Shown here piece after piece: positions 12,102 through 23,312 of a DNA stretch of 64,000 nt. The stretch covers positions 106,353 through 170,352 of the forward strand of contig JABANN010000009.1 of NCBI GenBank assembly GCA_013115125.1, in the 5' to 3' direction. The notes under the pieces were generated by a model. That model had not been told where the DNA came from and made no database searches. It was given only the letters and a program-made list of their open reading frames with translations. The position numbers were made by a program, and so were the translations under genes. This DNA comes from Perkinsus olseni (Eukaryota > Perkinsozoa > Perkinsida). The stretch's first letter is position 1, and the number at the start of each line of letters is the position of its first letter.

Positions 12102-12893
12102 ATGACAGCGGTTCGGTTAAGCTATTGTGCAGTGGCTCTCCTGGTCCTCCCGCTGTTCCAGTGTGGGCCCTACCCGAAGCCTCAGCGTTTCGGAGACATC
12201 TCCGAGAAGACCAAGTTCATCACAGTCCAGCTGCCTAGGAATGCTGACGGGCTGTTAGCAAGTCCCTCCACTTTCACAGCTCCTCCGGGCTGCTCCCCCG
12301 ACGTCCGAGTTCTCGTTGAGAACTACTGCGTGAGCGGCACATTTGCCGTGAAGACCACAGTAAACCTTAATATCAACTTGAATGTATTTGACGTGGAGAT
12401 CCCAAATAAGAAGGTTGTAGTGGGTCTGCAGACCACCTTAGACGAGGGAGATGCCACGACTATAACAGGTTCGACCGGTGGGTGTGCCACCATATTGAAG
12501 GAAACCCTCGTCGTTACGGCATGCACGTCGGGCGGCGGAAAGGGGAGATACGACTCCGCGCTCTCGGCCTATGTTTCGGACATCGGCCTGAGCGGTCACC
12601 TGAAGCTCGATCTGGGCACCGAATCTACCACCGAACACGACTTCGGCTTGCCGGGCTACGTCTATGCTGGTGATGACTTCGACATGGGCATGGTTGCTTC
12701 AGCCTTTAACAGCAGTGGTGACCCCAAGGTGTCGGGCATCAACGCGACGTTCTTGACCATCATGGACACTCTCAATGCCTCTCTATTCGATTGGCGTGTC
12801 TACACTGGGCTGACGGTGGATATCTGGGACTATCCACAACCGGTGCTTCACCGCGAGGTCGAATTTATCAATACCATTATTCATCTCGTTTAA
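12102..12893 (+). CDS. Secreted glycoprotein, family A copy 2
   Basis: A single-exon gene of 263 residues. The N-terminus (MTAVRLSYCAVALLVLPLF, signal peptide; PKPQRFGDISEKTKFITVQL) is nearly identical to copy 1 at both DNA and protein level, whereas the middle has diverged. Landmarks are YCVSGTF, GGCATILKETLVV, SGGGKGRYD, LPGYVYAGDDFDMGM and SLFDWRVYTGL. It lacks about eight residues of the block FLIDGEIT found in copies 1 and 3. Like copy 1 it is predicted to be secreted and glycosylated (NSS, NAT, NAS). The sharp contrast between a near-identical start and a diverged core suggests gene conversion at the 5' end or selection for change in the core. Confidence 0.85.
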   Translation: MTAVRLSYCAVALLVLPLFQCGPYPKPQRFGDISEKTKFITVQLPRNADGLLASPSTFTAPPGCSPDVRVLVENYCVSGTFAVKTTVNLNINLNVFDVEIPNKKVVVGLQTTLDEGDATTITGSTGGCATILKETLVVTACTSGGGKGRYDSALSAYVSDIGLSGHLKLDLGTESTTEHDFGLPGYVYAGDDFDMGMVASAFNSSGDPKVSGINATFLTIMDTLNASLFDWRVYTGLTVDIWDYPQPVLHREVEFINTIIHLV

Positions 12894-13789
12894 GAGAAGT
12901 TCCCTGATCGGCCATGTGAGGCGTCATCATTTCGAGATTAACACGGGCACGGCTTGAGTCGAGAGTACACTGCAAGCTCTGCAGTATGATTGTATGGACT
13001 ATTATTCTGTCGATGCTTTGTAGCACCCATCATCATATGAGTCTTGATTAAGGGCGAACTGTTTCATCTTGAGGGCGTTCAGAGTTGCACGCTCGGTGAT
13101 GGTTCAGTCGGGTTTCTCTTGAGCCCACCAGCTCCTCGACGGTGCATGCTGCATTCGAGCTGATAGTGTTATTCAACCCTCCCAGAAACGTGTCTGGAGA
13201 ACGAGCGTAGAACTCTCTCTTACAGTGTTGAGGAAGCACGCTGCTGTACGGGTCCTAGCTAGACAGACCAAAAGGCGAGTAGTCAAGCGGCGAGCATATG
13301 CCCCGCGAAGATCCCCTTTTGTACCATCGGGGCCCGAATAGAGAACATTCTTAAATGGAACCAACCTGCAGGTGAAGCGACTCTACCCAGGCTGCTACCA
13401 TGGTCACCACGGCATGGTGTCTTGCCACCTGTGAAATAGCATCGGCGAGAGCATCAAAACGAGTCAGCCCGGACGCTAGACGTGGATCTGTCCCCAAATC
13501 GTGTGGCGCAAGGTGTTGGCCCGAGCGATTTGCAGCCAAGTGGCCAAACCTCGGTCTATTCGATTGGGGCATGACTAGCCGATTCGCCCCGCGCACAATA
13601 CAGTGAAATGACGGGGAGAAGCTATCCAGTAGGGGAGCTCTTGCAGGGCATGTCTTAGATCCCTCAGCACGCACATACTATGCACATGCGTGCTTCAAGT
13701 ATCCTGGGACAGCCCAACGGATGAGTCGCTTCTTTCGTCTGATGAGGTTGTTCTCTCAGGCTGCCCACTTTGATACTCGTAGGGAGCTA

Positions 13790-14617
13790 ATGACGGCGTG
13801 CCGGCTCAACTTTGGTCTGGCCTTGGCAAGGCCGCCTTGCTAGTTCTCCCCCTCCTCCAATCTGTGTCCAGCGCGAGGCCCAGGCGTTTCGGCAACATCT
13901 CGGAGAGGACCACTTACCATACAGTTCAACTGCCCAGGACAGCAGAGGGCCTCGTAGCAAGCCCGTCTGCTTTCAGCTCGCCTGTGGGCTGTTCCCCCAA
14001 AGTCAGGAGTGTCGTGGAGTACTACTGCGTCAGTGGTACGTACAGTGTGGGAGACGAAGTCGACCTAACTATCAACTTAAACCTATTCGATGTGAAAGTC
14101 CCTACTAAAAGCGTCACGATGGGCATGCAGACCACGTTGAACCAGGGGAATGCAACTACGATAGTAGGGCTGGCCGGCGGGAGTGCTACCATATTGAAGA
14201 AGACCCTCATTATCCTCCTACTCGACGGGGAGATCACGGCGGAAACGTCAGGCGGCGGGAAGGGGGCATACGACTCCGAACTGTCCGCTTATGTTTCCGA
14301 CATAGACTTGAAAGGACAGTTGAAACTTGTTTCTGGTACCACAAATATCACCGAGTACAACTACTCCTTGCCGGGTTACGTCTATGCTGGTGATCTCTTC
14401 GAAATGGGTATGGTTGGCACTGTCGTGAAGAGCAGTGAGGACCCCGATGAGCCTGGAGCCAATGCAACTCTTGATCAAAATGGATACCATCAAGGGCTCT
14501 CTGTTCGATTGGCGTATCTACGCGGGTCTCATGATTGATTTTTGGATCTTCCCGGCTGCACCGGTAATCCACGTTGAAACCGACATCGTTAACGACGTGT
14601 TGCACCTCAAAGTGTGA
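13790..14617 (+). pseudogene. Family A copy 3, broken
   Basis: Clearly a third family A member (RPRRFGNISERTTYHTVQL, YYCVSGTYSVGDEVDL, SGGGKGAYD, LPGYVYAGDLFEMGM, SLFDWRIYAGL) but not one open frame. The ATG at 13790 aligns with the family start, yet its frame closes within 20 codons and the rest continues in the frame read from 13798. A second shift, consistent with a 2 bp loss against copy 2, occurs near 14465-14475; the C-terminal part (to 14617) is in the third frame. With two shifts it is most likely a pseudogene. Base-calling errors are the alternative. Confidence 0.75.
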
Positions 14618-15495
14618 GCGCCCTTCTGTCCCTTCGAAGGCTTCGAAACGGTATATCAGCTCCGATGCAGTCACTCAAAGATGAGCGTGCGCTCCGCTCC
14701 GCTAGTGGCTACGCATACAATTTCATATCATAACCATTCACTTGGATATTCGCCCGATGCTCCGAAGCGTCCATAACTAGAGTCTTGACTTGAGAGAGAT
14801 TTTCTCAACTGCCAGGCCGATCAGAGTTACACTAGGGGTGGATCGGGGCGTTTCTCATCTCTCAACAGCCCTCTTGTTTGGTCGATGCAATAATCGTCAA
14901 CAGGAAGTCATCGGCGGTAATATCGGACCGCCGCAACTACCGAGACGCTACAACGGTCACAAATAAGCACGGCGATGATTCCAGGGAAAGAACGGTACCC
15001 GACTGAGCAGACTTACAATGCAATGAGGGTGCACTCAAAGCACCAACTGACAGCGGCAGGGAATTGAATTTTGATTTGGGTATGTTGTGCAGCTGTGACT
15101 CGATGCTGTGAACCACATGTTACTCACCGCAAGCGGCTATTTGTTATTGTCCGAGCCGCTCGGATTCCGCTGGTGCGCTCGGACCGAGCGCACCTTCCCG
15201 CTAGAGCCATGATTGATCGGGCGCGCTCGTTGCCGCGCTCAAGAAATTTTGAGTTACCAGTTTCCAGTTTTTGAGTCGCGAAAACTGGAGACTTTCTGAT
15301 TTCCACGAAAACGGCAGAAGTCCGCTCCCAAGATGCGCTCCGCAAATTGACTCCATAAAATACACCTGGTGCTGTTAGTCCCAACTCACCGTGAGCACCT
15401 CGATCTTGGCCGTGGACTCGTAGCAGCAACTTACTGGGCACAGTTGAGCACAGAGCAGCCGAGTCTCAAGTGCGCAGTAAACGAGGCTGTGAACA
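14618..15495. other. Intergenic with hairpin
   Basis: Holds the family A 3' flank (about 14775-14840) and a perfect hairpin at 15172-15194. No supported gene. Confidence 0.5.
15172..15194. repeat. Perfect GC-rich hairpin, 11 bp arms
   Basis: Arms 15172-15182 and 15184-15194 around one base. Confidence 0.9.
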
Positions 15496-15523
15496 TTGTC
15501 AGGAACACCTAGTATCTCACCTT

Positions 15524-16383
15524 ATGCCCTCCTTTCTGCACTCCATCTTGAACCTGACGACGGTTCTGAGCTCGGTTATGGCCTTGCGAGGTGCGGTAAC
15601 CGCGAGTGCCCGATCGTATGCCAGCAGACTGTTCACCAGGCTCGAACTTCCGTCCAAGTGTCTCATCCGGCCCAGCAGACCAGAAAGGTAAGGGGAGGCG
15701 TGTGCGTGAGACTCTCACAGTGAGAGTTTCTAGTCTAACGCCGGTTGCTCCGGCTTAGTTAGACTCTTGCCGATGTGCTCAGTTGGAGGCTCTCTGTAGC
15801 GTTGAAATGCAGTGCACTCAGACAGGTTGTCAAGAAGCTTGCATTCGGTGGTGGGAATCGTCGTCCAATCCCCTCGGCTCAGAATCTGCTGGACTCCATA
15901 TCGAGGCTGACGCGGAGTCCTGCAGAATCATCTATCCGGACAGCTCCGTGTATCTGCACATGAGTTTCGAAGTCCAACTCGTCCGCTGGGACGCGAGGGA
16001 ACCGCAGAACATGTCCGCAACCTTCGGGTGAGTTCCAGCATTGGTTTTTTACACCAGATGACTTCTTCAGGACCTTGAGAAATCGGACAATGAATGTCCG
16101 CTTTACGAACGGCAACCGGGGGCGAAGCGACGAAGGACCCGTCAAGGACATTATGAAGAGATACGCAAGCTTCTATCCCTTCGCTCGTCTTAAAGGCCCA
16201 ATCAAGCAGGCGTTTAAAGATGGAATGGGGAGAGAAGCATGCACGGACTTGGCCGCTAAAATTAGAGCAACCTCTCCCGGAGGGTATGAGAATTCTACTG
16301 ACTGGGTCAAAGAGTTCTTCCTCATAAATATTGATAAGGCTTTGAAAGTGGCTGAACGACATACGAAAGTTAGGAAAGTTTGA
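15524..16383 (+). CDS. Secreted protein, family B copy 3 (start region uncertain)
   Basis: Three exons: a first exon ending at 15687, then 15783-16027 and 16071-16383, with introns of 95 and 43 bp. The last exon has exactly the length of the one in copy 2 (313 bp) and the same domain (KRYASFYPFARLKGPIKQAF, DWVKEFFLINIDKALKVAE). The middle exon is Cys-rich (CTQTGCQEACIRWW) and ends VYLHMSFEVQLVRWDAREPQ. The ATG at 15524 gives a good signal peptide (MPSFLHSILNLTTVLSSVMA), but the frame that joins correctly to the middle exon is the one open from 15496, which lacks an ATG. So either there is an unseen short intron, or the copy is damaged near its start. Confidence 0.5.
15711..15765. repeat. Hairpin pair inside intron 1 of family B copy 3
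   Basis: Arms 15711-15718/15720-15727 (8 bp, one central base), then 15732-15739/15758-15765 (8 bp) enclosing a nested stem 15740-15744/15750-15754. All lie inside the 95 bp intron. Confidence 0.8.
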
Positions 16384-16783
16384 AGGCTATGCAGCGGTGC
16401 CAATAGTCACGTCAATGTCTATAAGAGTGTCGTCGCATTGCAGTTGATCAATGATGGGCTGACCTGATAAAATGGTTGATAAGACTTCACCCTATCGCGT
16501 GCCATGAACCTCACTTAACCGAGACGTACATACCTACAGCAACCAACGCGCAGTCTGTCCCGGACGAGCCATCACCTGCAAATGTCGCAAACTGCATACT
16601 TAAGAGAGTCGACAGCAGTTCGCACGTGTCATTGACAAACATAAAACACAATTGATTCTAAGAACGTGTTGGTATCGACACTTCGGGAGCATTCTCTGTC
16701 TGCTGCTGGAGTCTCTCTCTCACCGCTCTGCCGAATATCTCGCGGAAGAAACTGAAGAGGCCTGCTGAGTTTTCAGTGAATTT
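16384..16783. other. Convergent gap, nothing recognised
   Basis: About 400 bp between the 3' ends of family B copy 3 (+) and ATP11 (-). Confidence 0.55.
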
Positions 16784-19683
16784 TCACATCACTGCCATGA
16801 GCACTCCTTGCCTGTCATTGGCTCTAGTAAACTCCGTAAAGTCGAATTCTCTCGATCTTAAGTTGAACGTTTCTACCCACTTCTTGAAGAGGGCGGGCTG
16901 GCCGTAAAACTGAGAGAAGCAGAGCAATCCGTCAACCACCGTCCCTGGAGCTTTTCACCTCCCTCAGTGTCCTCACGACCGCCTCTCCTTCGGCCTTGGA
17001 TAAATCCGGAGAGACCAAGTCGGCCCGTAGAAGCGTGAGCTCCTAAAGAACGCAATTCGTACTGTACGTGGACATGAGATTAGTACCTTAGACTTGAGCA
17101 GGTCGTCATAGAAATTCAATACCATGAAAGGAGGCGCTTCTGTCGGGTTGCTCCGATAGTGGTCAAGGAAAGTCATTAGGCAGTACCTGAGTTGAGGTTG
17201 CATTCTCCTAATTTGCCACACGAACGGGATCCCGGATAAATTTCTCCACGCCGATATTCACAAGATGAAGTTAACGAACGACCGTGGGAACGCCGATCAT
17301 TCCCCGACGGAGGGAACTAGCCGCCGTGACCGTTAAGTACGATTAAGAACCGAGTCGTTCAGTACTTTCCGTCCTGTATTTGGGAGACCATGTTGAAGTA
17401 GCCCTCGGGTTTCTGGACGGGAACGATGAACATGGGGCAGGCCAACGCACTGAGGGAAGATAGAGTGATTCCCTCCGAACACATCCGATGGAGATCACAG
17501 AACTACTCACGCAGAGACCTTCAAAACAGAACCTTACTTTTTGTGGAAAATGTCCCACTCGGGTTTCGCTATGACCGCGCCGATCGACCGTGGCTTCCCA
17601 TTAATATGTTCCAGCCACATCGATCCTGAATCAAAATTACTGATGAACCGTGCCACGGTTACCGTGGTGTCTCAAACACCTTATCCTATCATCAAGCACC
17701 GGAAGAAAGTTCGCCAAGAAAGTAGGAGCTCTCGAGACTCCGAGTTGTCATGTATATTCCGACAATTCGAGCAAACCCCACCAGCTGATAGCACACGAAA
17801 TCATATTCATCCTAATTATCAGAGAATCTTCACCCGAATCGGAGAGCCATTCCCGCTGACCCGAGAACTTTTCCGCAGAAGAGGAATTCGAAGAACTCCG
17901 ATTTGCGCCGAATCATTTGGTCCGTTGAGGGCCTCATTCCGAGGACGATTCCATGACAATTAGAGGAGGGCATCTCTCAGAGGCGACTCCAGAGCCGATG
18001 GATGACATGGAAACACAACCCTACACGGCTGAAAATCCGACGCACATGTTCCTTTACAATAACGCCTCATCGGAAAACATGTAATACATCGGAGCTCCAC
18101 TGAGACCGGGGTGTGGATATATAAACAGCAGTGCTATCACAACACCCCAACGTGAAGCAAGGTGATCAGCCCTGCCCATGGAGCATGGCGTCTCCGGCGT
18201 GATGAACCTCATACAGGGTCAGACCGGACGCATCATACACATCTTAGGCATACGCTGCCATTCTACAAGGTCTCCTGCGATCGAGAGCTCAGTTTAATTC
18301 ACGGGACGCGGTGACCATTAACACGGCATGACTGTAAAACGTGGACGAATTGACGGCATATGTTCTCATTGCCGAGCTACCATCGCCTTATCCATATCTA
18401 TCATGCGTTGGACAACATTGCCACCCAGACTGCTCCCCCAAGCGTCGATTCAATCGCTTTGAAAGACTCACACGTAGGTATCCACGTGTCTGTTGGGTAT
18501 CAGGTAGAAGATTACTGGGAACATACTGCCCGACTCGGGCCGCACGAGTACTGTCAACTGCTGAGTCCACTTGGGGCAACACCGCTCGAATGTGCCGTCC
18601 ATAGCCAAGTGTACCGCCAGCTGGTCTAATAAGCACCGAGTCCGACTCGGCCAGTCGTACCAGAGCAGGATGCGATTAGGGTCCTCCGACCCTGTGTCCA
18701 GTCAGAGGCTTGGTTGGTTCTTACCACCGACTCATACAGGTTTGCAGTCCTCTGGGATGATCCATCCCGTGTGAAGAAACACTCCTACGCTCCAAGGAGC
18801 GAGAGTTGGAAATTCCAACTTGGAATTTGTGTCATTCGGCCCGAAGCTCGGGCTCATCTGCATGCCCTCATACCAAGACAAGCGGTCAGCGCCACTGCCC
18901 TGGTACCAGGAAACCTCGGTCGCAACCTCAGCAGCTTAGGATCAGCGACAGTGGCTCTCTCAGAGCCGTTATTGTGCCGCTAATATTGCTGATTAATATA
19001 TCGGTGTTACGATCTCCATCCGCCAGGGCGGGCAGTAGAACTCATTGCGTCGCTACACCCAAGGCATCACCTCTCGTTCGACGTCTTACGAGGGGCCGCA
19101 TTTGAGGGTATTCGCTTGTATCCATCAAAAGTATCACTGACCGCCTACCCCAAACCGAGGGGCACGTGGGCTTTGAGCCCTCCACACCATTCAGGAGCTG
19201 AACCGAGGCAGCATATGCACCGCCTATCAGGTCCTTCCCATGACGATTTCCTACCGCGAATGGCAAACGGAAAATAGCGGAGGTCGCGCTCATTGAGTGA
19301 GGCTCAGCATAACTGCCCGATGTATTCCGAAGTTCGGAATCCGAACCCGTTGGCACGGAATGCACTGATGGAAGATAAAGGAAGCATGAATGAAGCATAA
19401 ATGAAGTAAATGCATCGGGATCTCCCGCGTTCAGCAAAGTTATTCTGAAACTCAAAATCGATTTTAGAATCGCTCTGTACACGTAAAATGTGGTTCTCGA
19501 ACCGATTCTGAGTTTCAGAATCGGCTTATTGAACGACCCCCCACTACTACTTATTTTTACTGGCTCCTCTCTCTCGAACAGCGGCAGTCGTACTATCTCA
19601 TTGAGCTTCTTTGGGATGGGCATGGTGAAGGTGGTTCTGGCCCACCTAGGAGCCGCTGTGCAACATCGGGTGAGCAATGACAT
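16784..19683 (-). CDS. ATPAF1: ATP11-type F1-ATPase assembly factor, mitochondrial
   Basis: ATP11/ATPAF1 is a matrix chaperone that holds the F1 beta subunit during ATP synthase assembly. Six exons keep phase: 19683-19551, 17625-17538, 17449-17366, 17207-17087, 17042-16959, 16909-16784, giving 211 residues. The N-terminus is Arg-rich without acids (MSLLTRCCTAAPRWARTTFT), as in a mitochondrial presequence. The family order is clear: KKLNEIVRLPLFEREEPVK, then WLEHINGKPRSIGAVI, CPMFIVPVQKPEGYFNMV, EAPPFMVLNFYDDLLKSK, ELTLLRADLVS, FYGQPALFKKWVETFN and EFDFTEF. The last four match the conserved C-terminal ATP11 core. Intron 1 (19550-17626) is 1.9 kb, against 36-158 bp for the others. The function call rests on the family pattern and is strong. 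Confidence 0.85.
18804..18820. repeat. Perfect hairpin, 8 bp arms
   Basis: Arms 18804-18811 and 18813-18820 around one base, inside ATP11 intron 1. Confidence 0.8.
19502..19524. repeat. Perfect hairpin, 10 bp arms
   Basis: Arms 19502-19511 and 19515-19524 with a 3-base loop, in ATP11 intron 1. A further short palindrome around aaaatcgatttt lies about 40 bp upstream. Confidence 0.85.
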
Positions 19684-20520
19684 TGAAACTGAAGCAACAC
19701 GAATAAGCTATTCGGAATAACCATTATAGGGCTCTGAGCTTCTCCGACTTAATATTAAAGATTCGAATCGCTTCGAAACGCAATGTAATTGCCAGGAAAT
19801 GGAAACTGTCAACCCAAGAACAGGAGAGAAAGAAGGCAGCACATGATCCCGATGGCGAGTTGATTTCTCTCACGATCGCTGCTATTGGTAAGACAAGGCA
19901 GTTGTCGCGGTCAACAATACCCGACGAATATCACTCATAATCGATGACCAGGGAGATGGGTCGCCATGCTAAGCGCAACTGAATAGAATCTAGTGCTCTA
20001 CTGGTGCTGTCAGATACACTGAGTCTCAAATTACGACTGATAGAGCGATAGAATACACCAAATTGCTTCTGTAGATGTCACCGTCCGGGTTCGATCCCGG
20101 CATTGGGCGTTTTAAGACCATTATTGTATCTGTTATTGCAACTTGGTGTCTACACTGGCTCTTACTTATGAGGGAATCAGAGTCATGTCTCCGGCTGAAG
20201 CCCTGAGTCTTCATGAGCTGAAACTACGCTTTTCCCCTACAAAGCTGCTGACAAGTTGACGGACTACATTGAATGGTCAATCTGTAATGTGGGGTGTTTC
20301 CTAACCACTATCGGCCCAATAGTATCGGGAGAAAGCCGCGACCTTATTTCCGACATATTTTCTTCAGGAGTCGCCTCTGGAACCACCGTGAAATAGCACA
20401 TGGACTAGCATTTTATGAATCTCCGCAGTGTCGGGTCAGTTGAAGTGCATGAGCGCCTGCCGTCAGCAGTTATCGTCAGGAATCCATCACTCTTCAGCAG
20501 TTTCTCATTTTTCATCCGAA
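19684..20520. other. Divergent intergenic region
   Basis: Between the start of ATP11 (-) and the small + gene at 20521; it should hold both promoters. A box-B-like run at about 20087-20101 (gggttcgatcccgg) resembles a tRNA T-arm, but no tRNA folds around it. Confidence 0.45.
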
Positions 20521-20767
20521 ATGTCCGCTACTCTCGCCGGTGAGCTGTTCGAGAAGTGGGATCTCACTTTTCCCGAAAAGACAGCGAAAAAGGATGGTAG
20601 TAATGGAGCGGTTGATTCGGATCCGATTTCGTCGCTCCTCGTTAGCTCTTCCCGACCCTACCGGGTTCAAATGGAAACTACAGCAGTCGGGAGAGGCTGC
20701 CGGGCAGCAGGCCATCCAAAAACTCGCTCAACAGAAGGCGATCTTGGAGAAACGTAGTTCTCCTTAG
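20521..20767 (+). CDS. 65-residue conserved-looking small protein
   Basis: Two exons, 20521-20596 and 20646-20767, with a 49 bp GT-AG intron that keeps phase. The protein begins MSATLAGELFEKWDLTFPEK and continues DPTGFKWKLQQSGEAAGQQ, AIQKLAQQKAILEKRSSP. It is hydrophilic and mostly helical, with no signal peptide or membrane span. I do not recognise it. The clean splice, biased composition and good ATG make it more likely real than chance. It could be a small subunit of a larger complex; that is speculation. Confidence 0.6.
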
Positions 20768-21593
20768 ACGAACGAGCGTGCTCGCATCGCCTTCCTCAGG
20801 AGCATGGGAGACGGCCATCAGTCCCGCCAAGTCCATTTTCATGAACCTCTTCATGCTGTGGATGAGCGGCTCCGGACCTGGTAAAGATTCCACATCACGG
20901 ATGGTAATGGAAGTGGCCGTTTAGGTTTGTTCAGTATCCTTATTGTGGGCTATGCTACCATGAACACAGTCAAAAGCCTTGCCAAATGCAACCAGGGTAA
21001 TTTCTTCGTAGCGGAGTACAACCGGGGAGAGATTTCTCTGTGTCAGTCTTTGAGCAGTTTGCTGCTGCTAACGTGTTGCTCCAGAAGCTGGCGTACATCG
21101 GCATCAACGTGGCCATTCTAGCGTAGGCCAGAACCGATCGAAAGTCAGAAGATCATTTATTCATCTCTTAGATATCTCGGAAACCATGCAGCGAATATGG
21201 GCATTCTTCCGATTGCCAGCGGTGACTGGATTCAGTTCATCCCTGAGCAACGAGTACTGTATAACTCGTTCCCTTGCTCACTGACTGGTGACGATTTTCA
21301 GGTGGTAGAATCGGCGCGACCTCTTGATGCACGCTTGTTTGTTGATGGTGTTAGCGGTGGATTCTGAGAAGGTTTATCATTGTTCATTTACTTCCAGTTT
21401 CGTGGATTGCTCGTGCGTTGTTGGGTACGTAGTGGGGATATTCGGAATATAGTTCAGAACGTAGAATAGAATATCATATTCATGGGGGATACATGAAGAC
21501 CCGAAGATGAGTGTGTAAAATGTCTCCAAATTGCTGCGAGTTAACTACTATATTATAATGCTGCCCGTGGGATAATCGCCCATCGTCTGACCG

Positions 21594-21661
21594 AGTTGCT
21601 TCCAAATTGTAAGCAACTAGGGAAACAGCGGTCTATGTAGAATTGGAAGTTCCAATTCTAC
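21594..21661. repeat. Paired hairpins
   Basis: Arms 21594-21601/21611-21618 (8 bp) followed by 21637-21648/21650-21661 (12 bp perfect arms, one central base). Confidence 0.85.
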
Positions 21662-22306
21662 TTAAACAGCCGTTTGCGCGCCACGCGGTCCTGTGATCTC
21701 TTTTTTGCATGTTGCTTCTTGTTTCGGTACAGATGTCATCTTGATACATTATCGCGTTCATTGCTTAGTCCCAATTGTGATACTGTTGTCCCATGCTAGC
21801 ATTCATACTCTTTTATTGTTAGCGCCCGCAGTGCGGGCCCCGTACTGCATATTGGTGGACTGTCGGAGAGCAGTAGCCCCACCGTGGCGCAGAACGGCCT
21901 GAGGGTTTGTTGCGTTGGACTTTCCCTTCGCGTTCGGGAACTCACCTTCAAGCTTTTCGTAAGAAAATTGAGGATCTTGCGAAAATCAGGGCTACGATAT
22001 TACGGGACAACAGCAGCTAGGATTCGAGGCCACACTATACCTGCTCATTGCTCCAAAGCACTTCAGTTGGATCGTTCATCTTTCTCGATACTATGAGGAT
22101 ATCGAAACAATCACTCCTGTGATTTCTCCCTTGCTAGCACAGCTTACGTTTTGCTGTTATTACTGTAGTTATACCTCAAGAGCCACTATAAGTGAACCTT
22201 GTTATTCAATCTCATAGCTACGGGCTGCATATAACCTTGCGATTGTGCTTCAGCACTACTGATAAGATTTAACAGCAGCAATAACTTCACAGAATAGTTC
22301 GCACTG

Positions 22307-23010
22307 TAACTCAGTACAGTGTGGCTACTTGAGACGGGGCTCAAGGAGTGGCGGAACCGGAGTCGAGACTCTCGACTCTAGAGGAGTTCGGGAGAACGGG
22401 AGTTCAATAGCGTTATGAGGAATGCACGCGATTGTCGGGACTGTGGTAGGAGGATCTGCCTGCATCTGATGGCCAGTGTCTTAGCTGCGATAGATCGATC
22501 GTTCGATGTGTGTAAATCGACTCCGTTCGACCCTTACAAGCTACCTTTTGGTTTTTCTCTCTGCGGCCCCGTCTGTGCGAAGTAGACAAGTAGACAGTAT
22601 TTGGCCCGCCAAATTGGCGGGCGAGAGTCTTGAGCGCAGCTTGTATGCATATGCGTTGAAGGCTCTATTGCATTTAGATTCCATTGAGGACTACCGTTGG
22701 CCCGTCTGCAGTCCTCGTCGGCCGCAGCTTAAGTAGTATCTGATATCTGTACCTGCCTTTGGGATTGTGTTGCCAGAGTCCCTAGCATCCACAACCTATA
22801 GTATCAATCGACGACCCGATCACGACTTAGAAGATATCCGTCCACAGGACGTGCACTACAACTCAGTATAGTGTGGCGATTTGAGACGGGGCTCGAAGAG
22901 GGGTAAAATCGGACTCGAGAGGAGTTCCGAGGAAACTGACCTCTTCGGTGGATTTAGGCTGGAAGTATGTTCAATAGCATGACAAAGAACGCACGTGTTT
23001 GCTGGGACGA
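22307..23010 (+). repeat. Diverged direct repeat upstream of UbiA genes
   Basis: Blocks at about 22307-22445 and 22857-23010 share gtgtggc, ttgagacggggctc and gttcaatagc with further matches in between. They frame a region that ends 300 bp before UbiA copy 1. Confidence 0.5.
22604..22622. repeat. Perfect hairpin, 9 bp arms
   Basis: Arms 22604-22612 and 22614-22622 around one base; a 7 bp arm hairpin lies upstream at 22361-22377. Confidence 0.85.
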
Positions 23011-23054
23011 ACGTACGTACCACAAGCAAAGGCGCACAAAGAGCAAGGTGGGTA

Positions 23055-23205
23055 CGCAGCAGCAATGAAGATAGTTGTCACTATAGTTCAGGCGATTGGA
23101 CGCTCAAAGAGCAAATGTGCACAGAGAGCAAATGTGGGTTCCTTGAAGGCACTTCCCTCGGATTTATGGCACGCAGCAGCAATGAAGGTAGTTGTCACTG
23201 TAGTG
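23055..23205 (+). repeat. Short direct duplication
   Basis: A block acgcagcagcaatgaag plus tagttgtcact recurs about 115 bp apart (near 23056 and 23171). Confidence 0.65.
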
Positions 23206-23312
23206 CACAGCGATAGTGCAACAGGAACTACCTGAGCTGTTCATTCGTCTCGTGAACTCGTGGCAATATTGCGTGCCCCTCGTTCATATCAGTATTTAAG
23301 GCTGATCCGCAC

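Larger units (their letters stand above)
17626..19550 (-). other. 1.9 kb first intron of ATP11
   Basis: Contains overlapping open frames on + (18341-18629, 18714-18983) without a known motif and small hairpins at 18804-18820 and 19502-19524. I cannot support a nested gene. Confidence 0.6.
20768..23312. other. Long intergenic region with repeats
   Basis: No supported gene over 2.5 kb. It holds hairpins (21594-21661, 22361-22377, 22604-22622), a diverged direct repeat (about 22307-22445 and 22857-23010) and a short tandem duplication upstream of the UbiA genes. Confidence 0.5.

Noticed and set aside
20040-20112. tRNA gene suggested by gggttcgatcccgg
   Set aside because: Only a T-arm-like run is present; no matching acceptor stem or D-arm upstream, and the T-stem does not pair properly.
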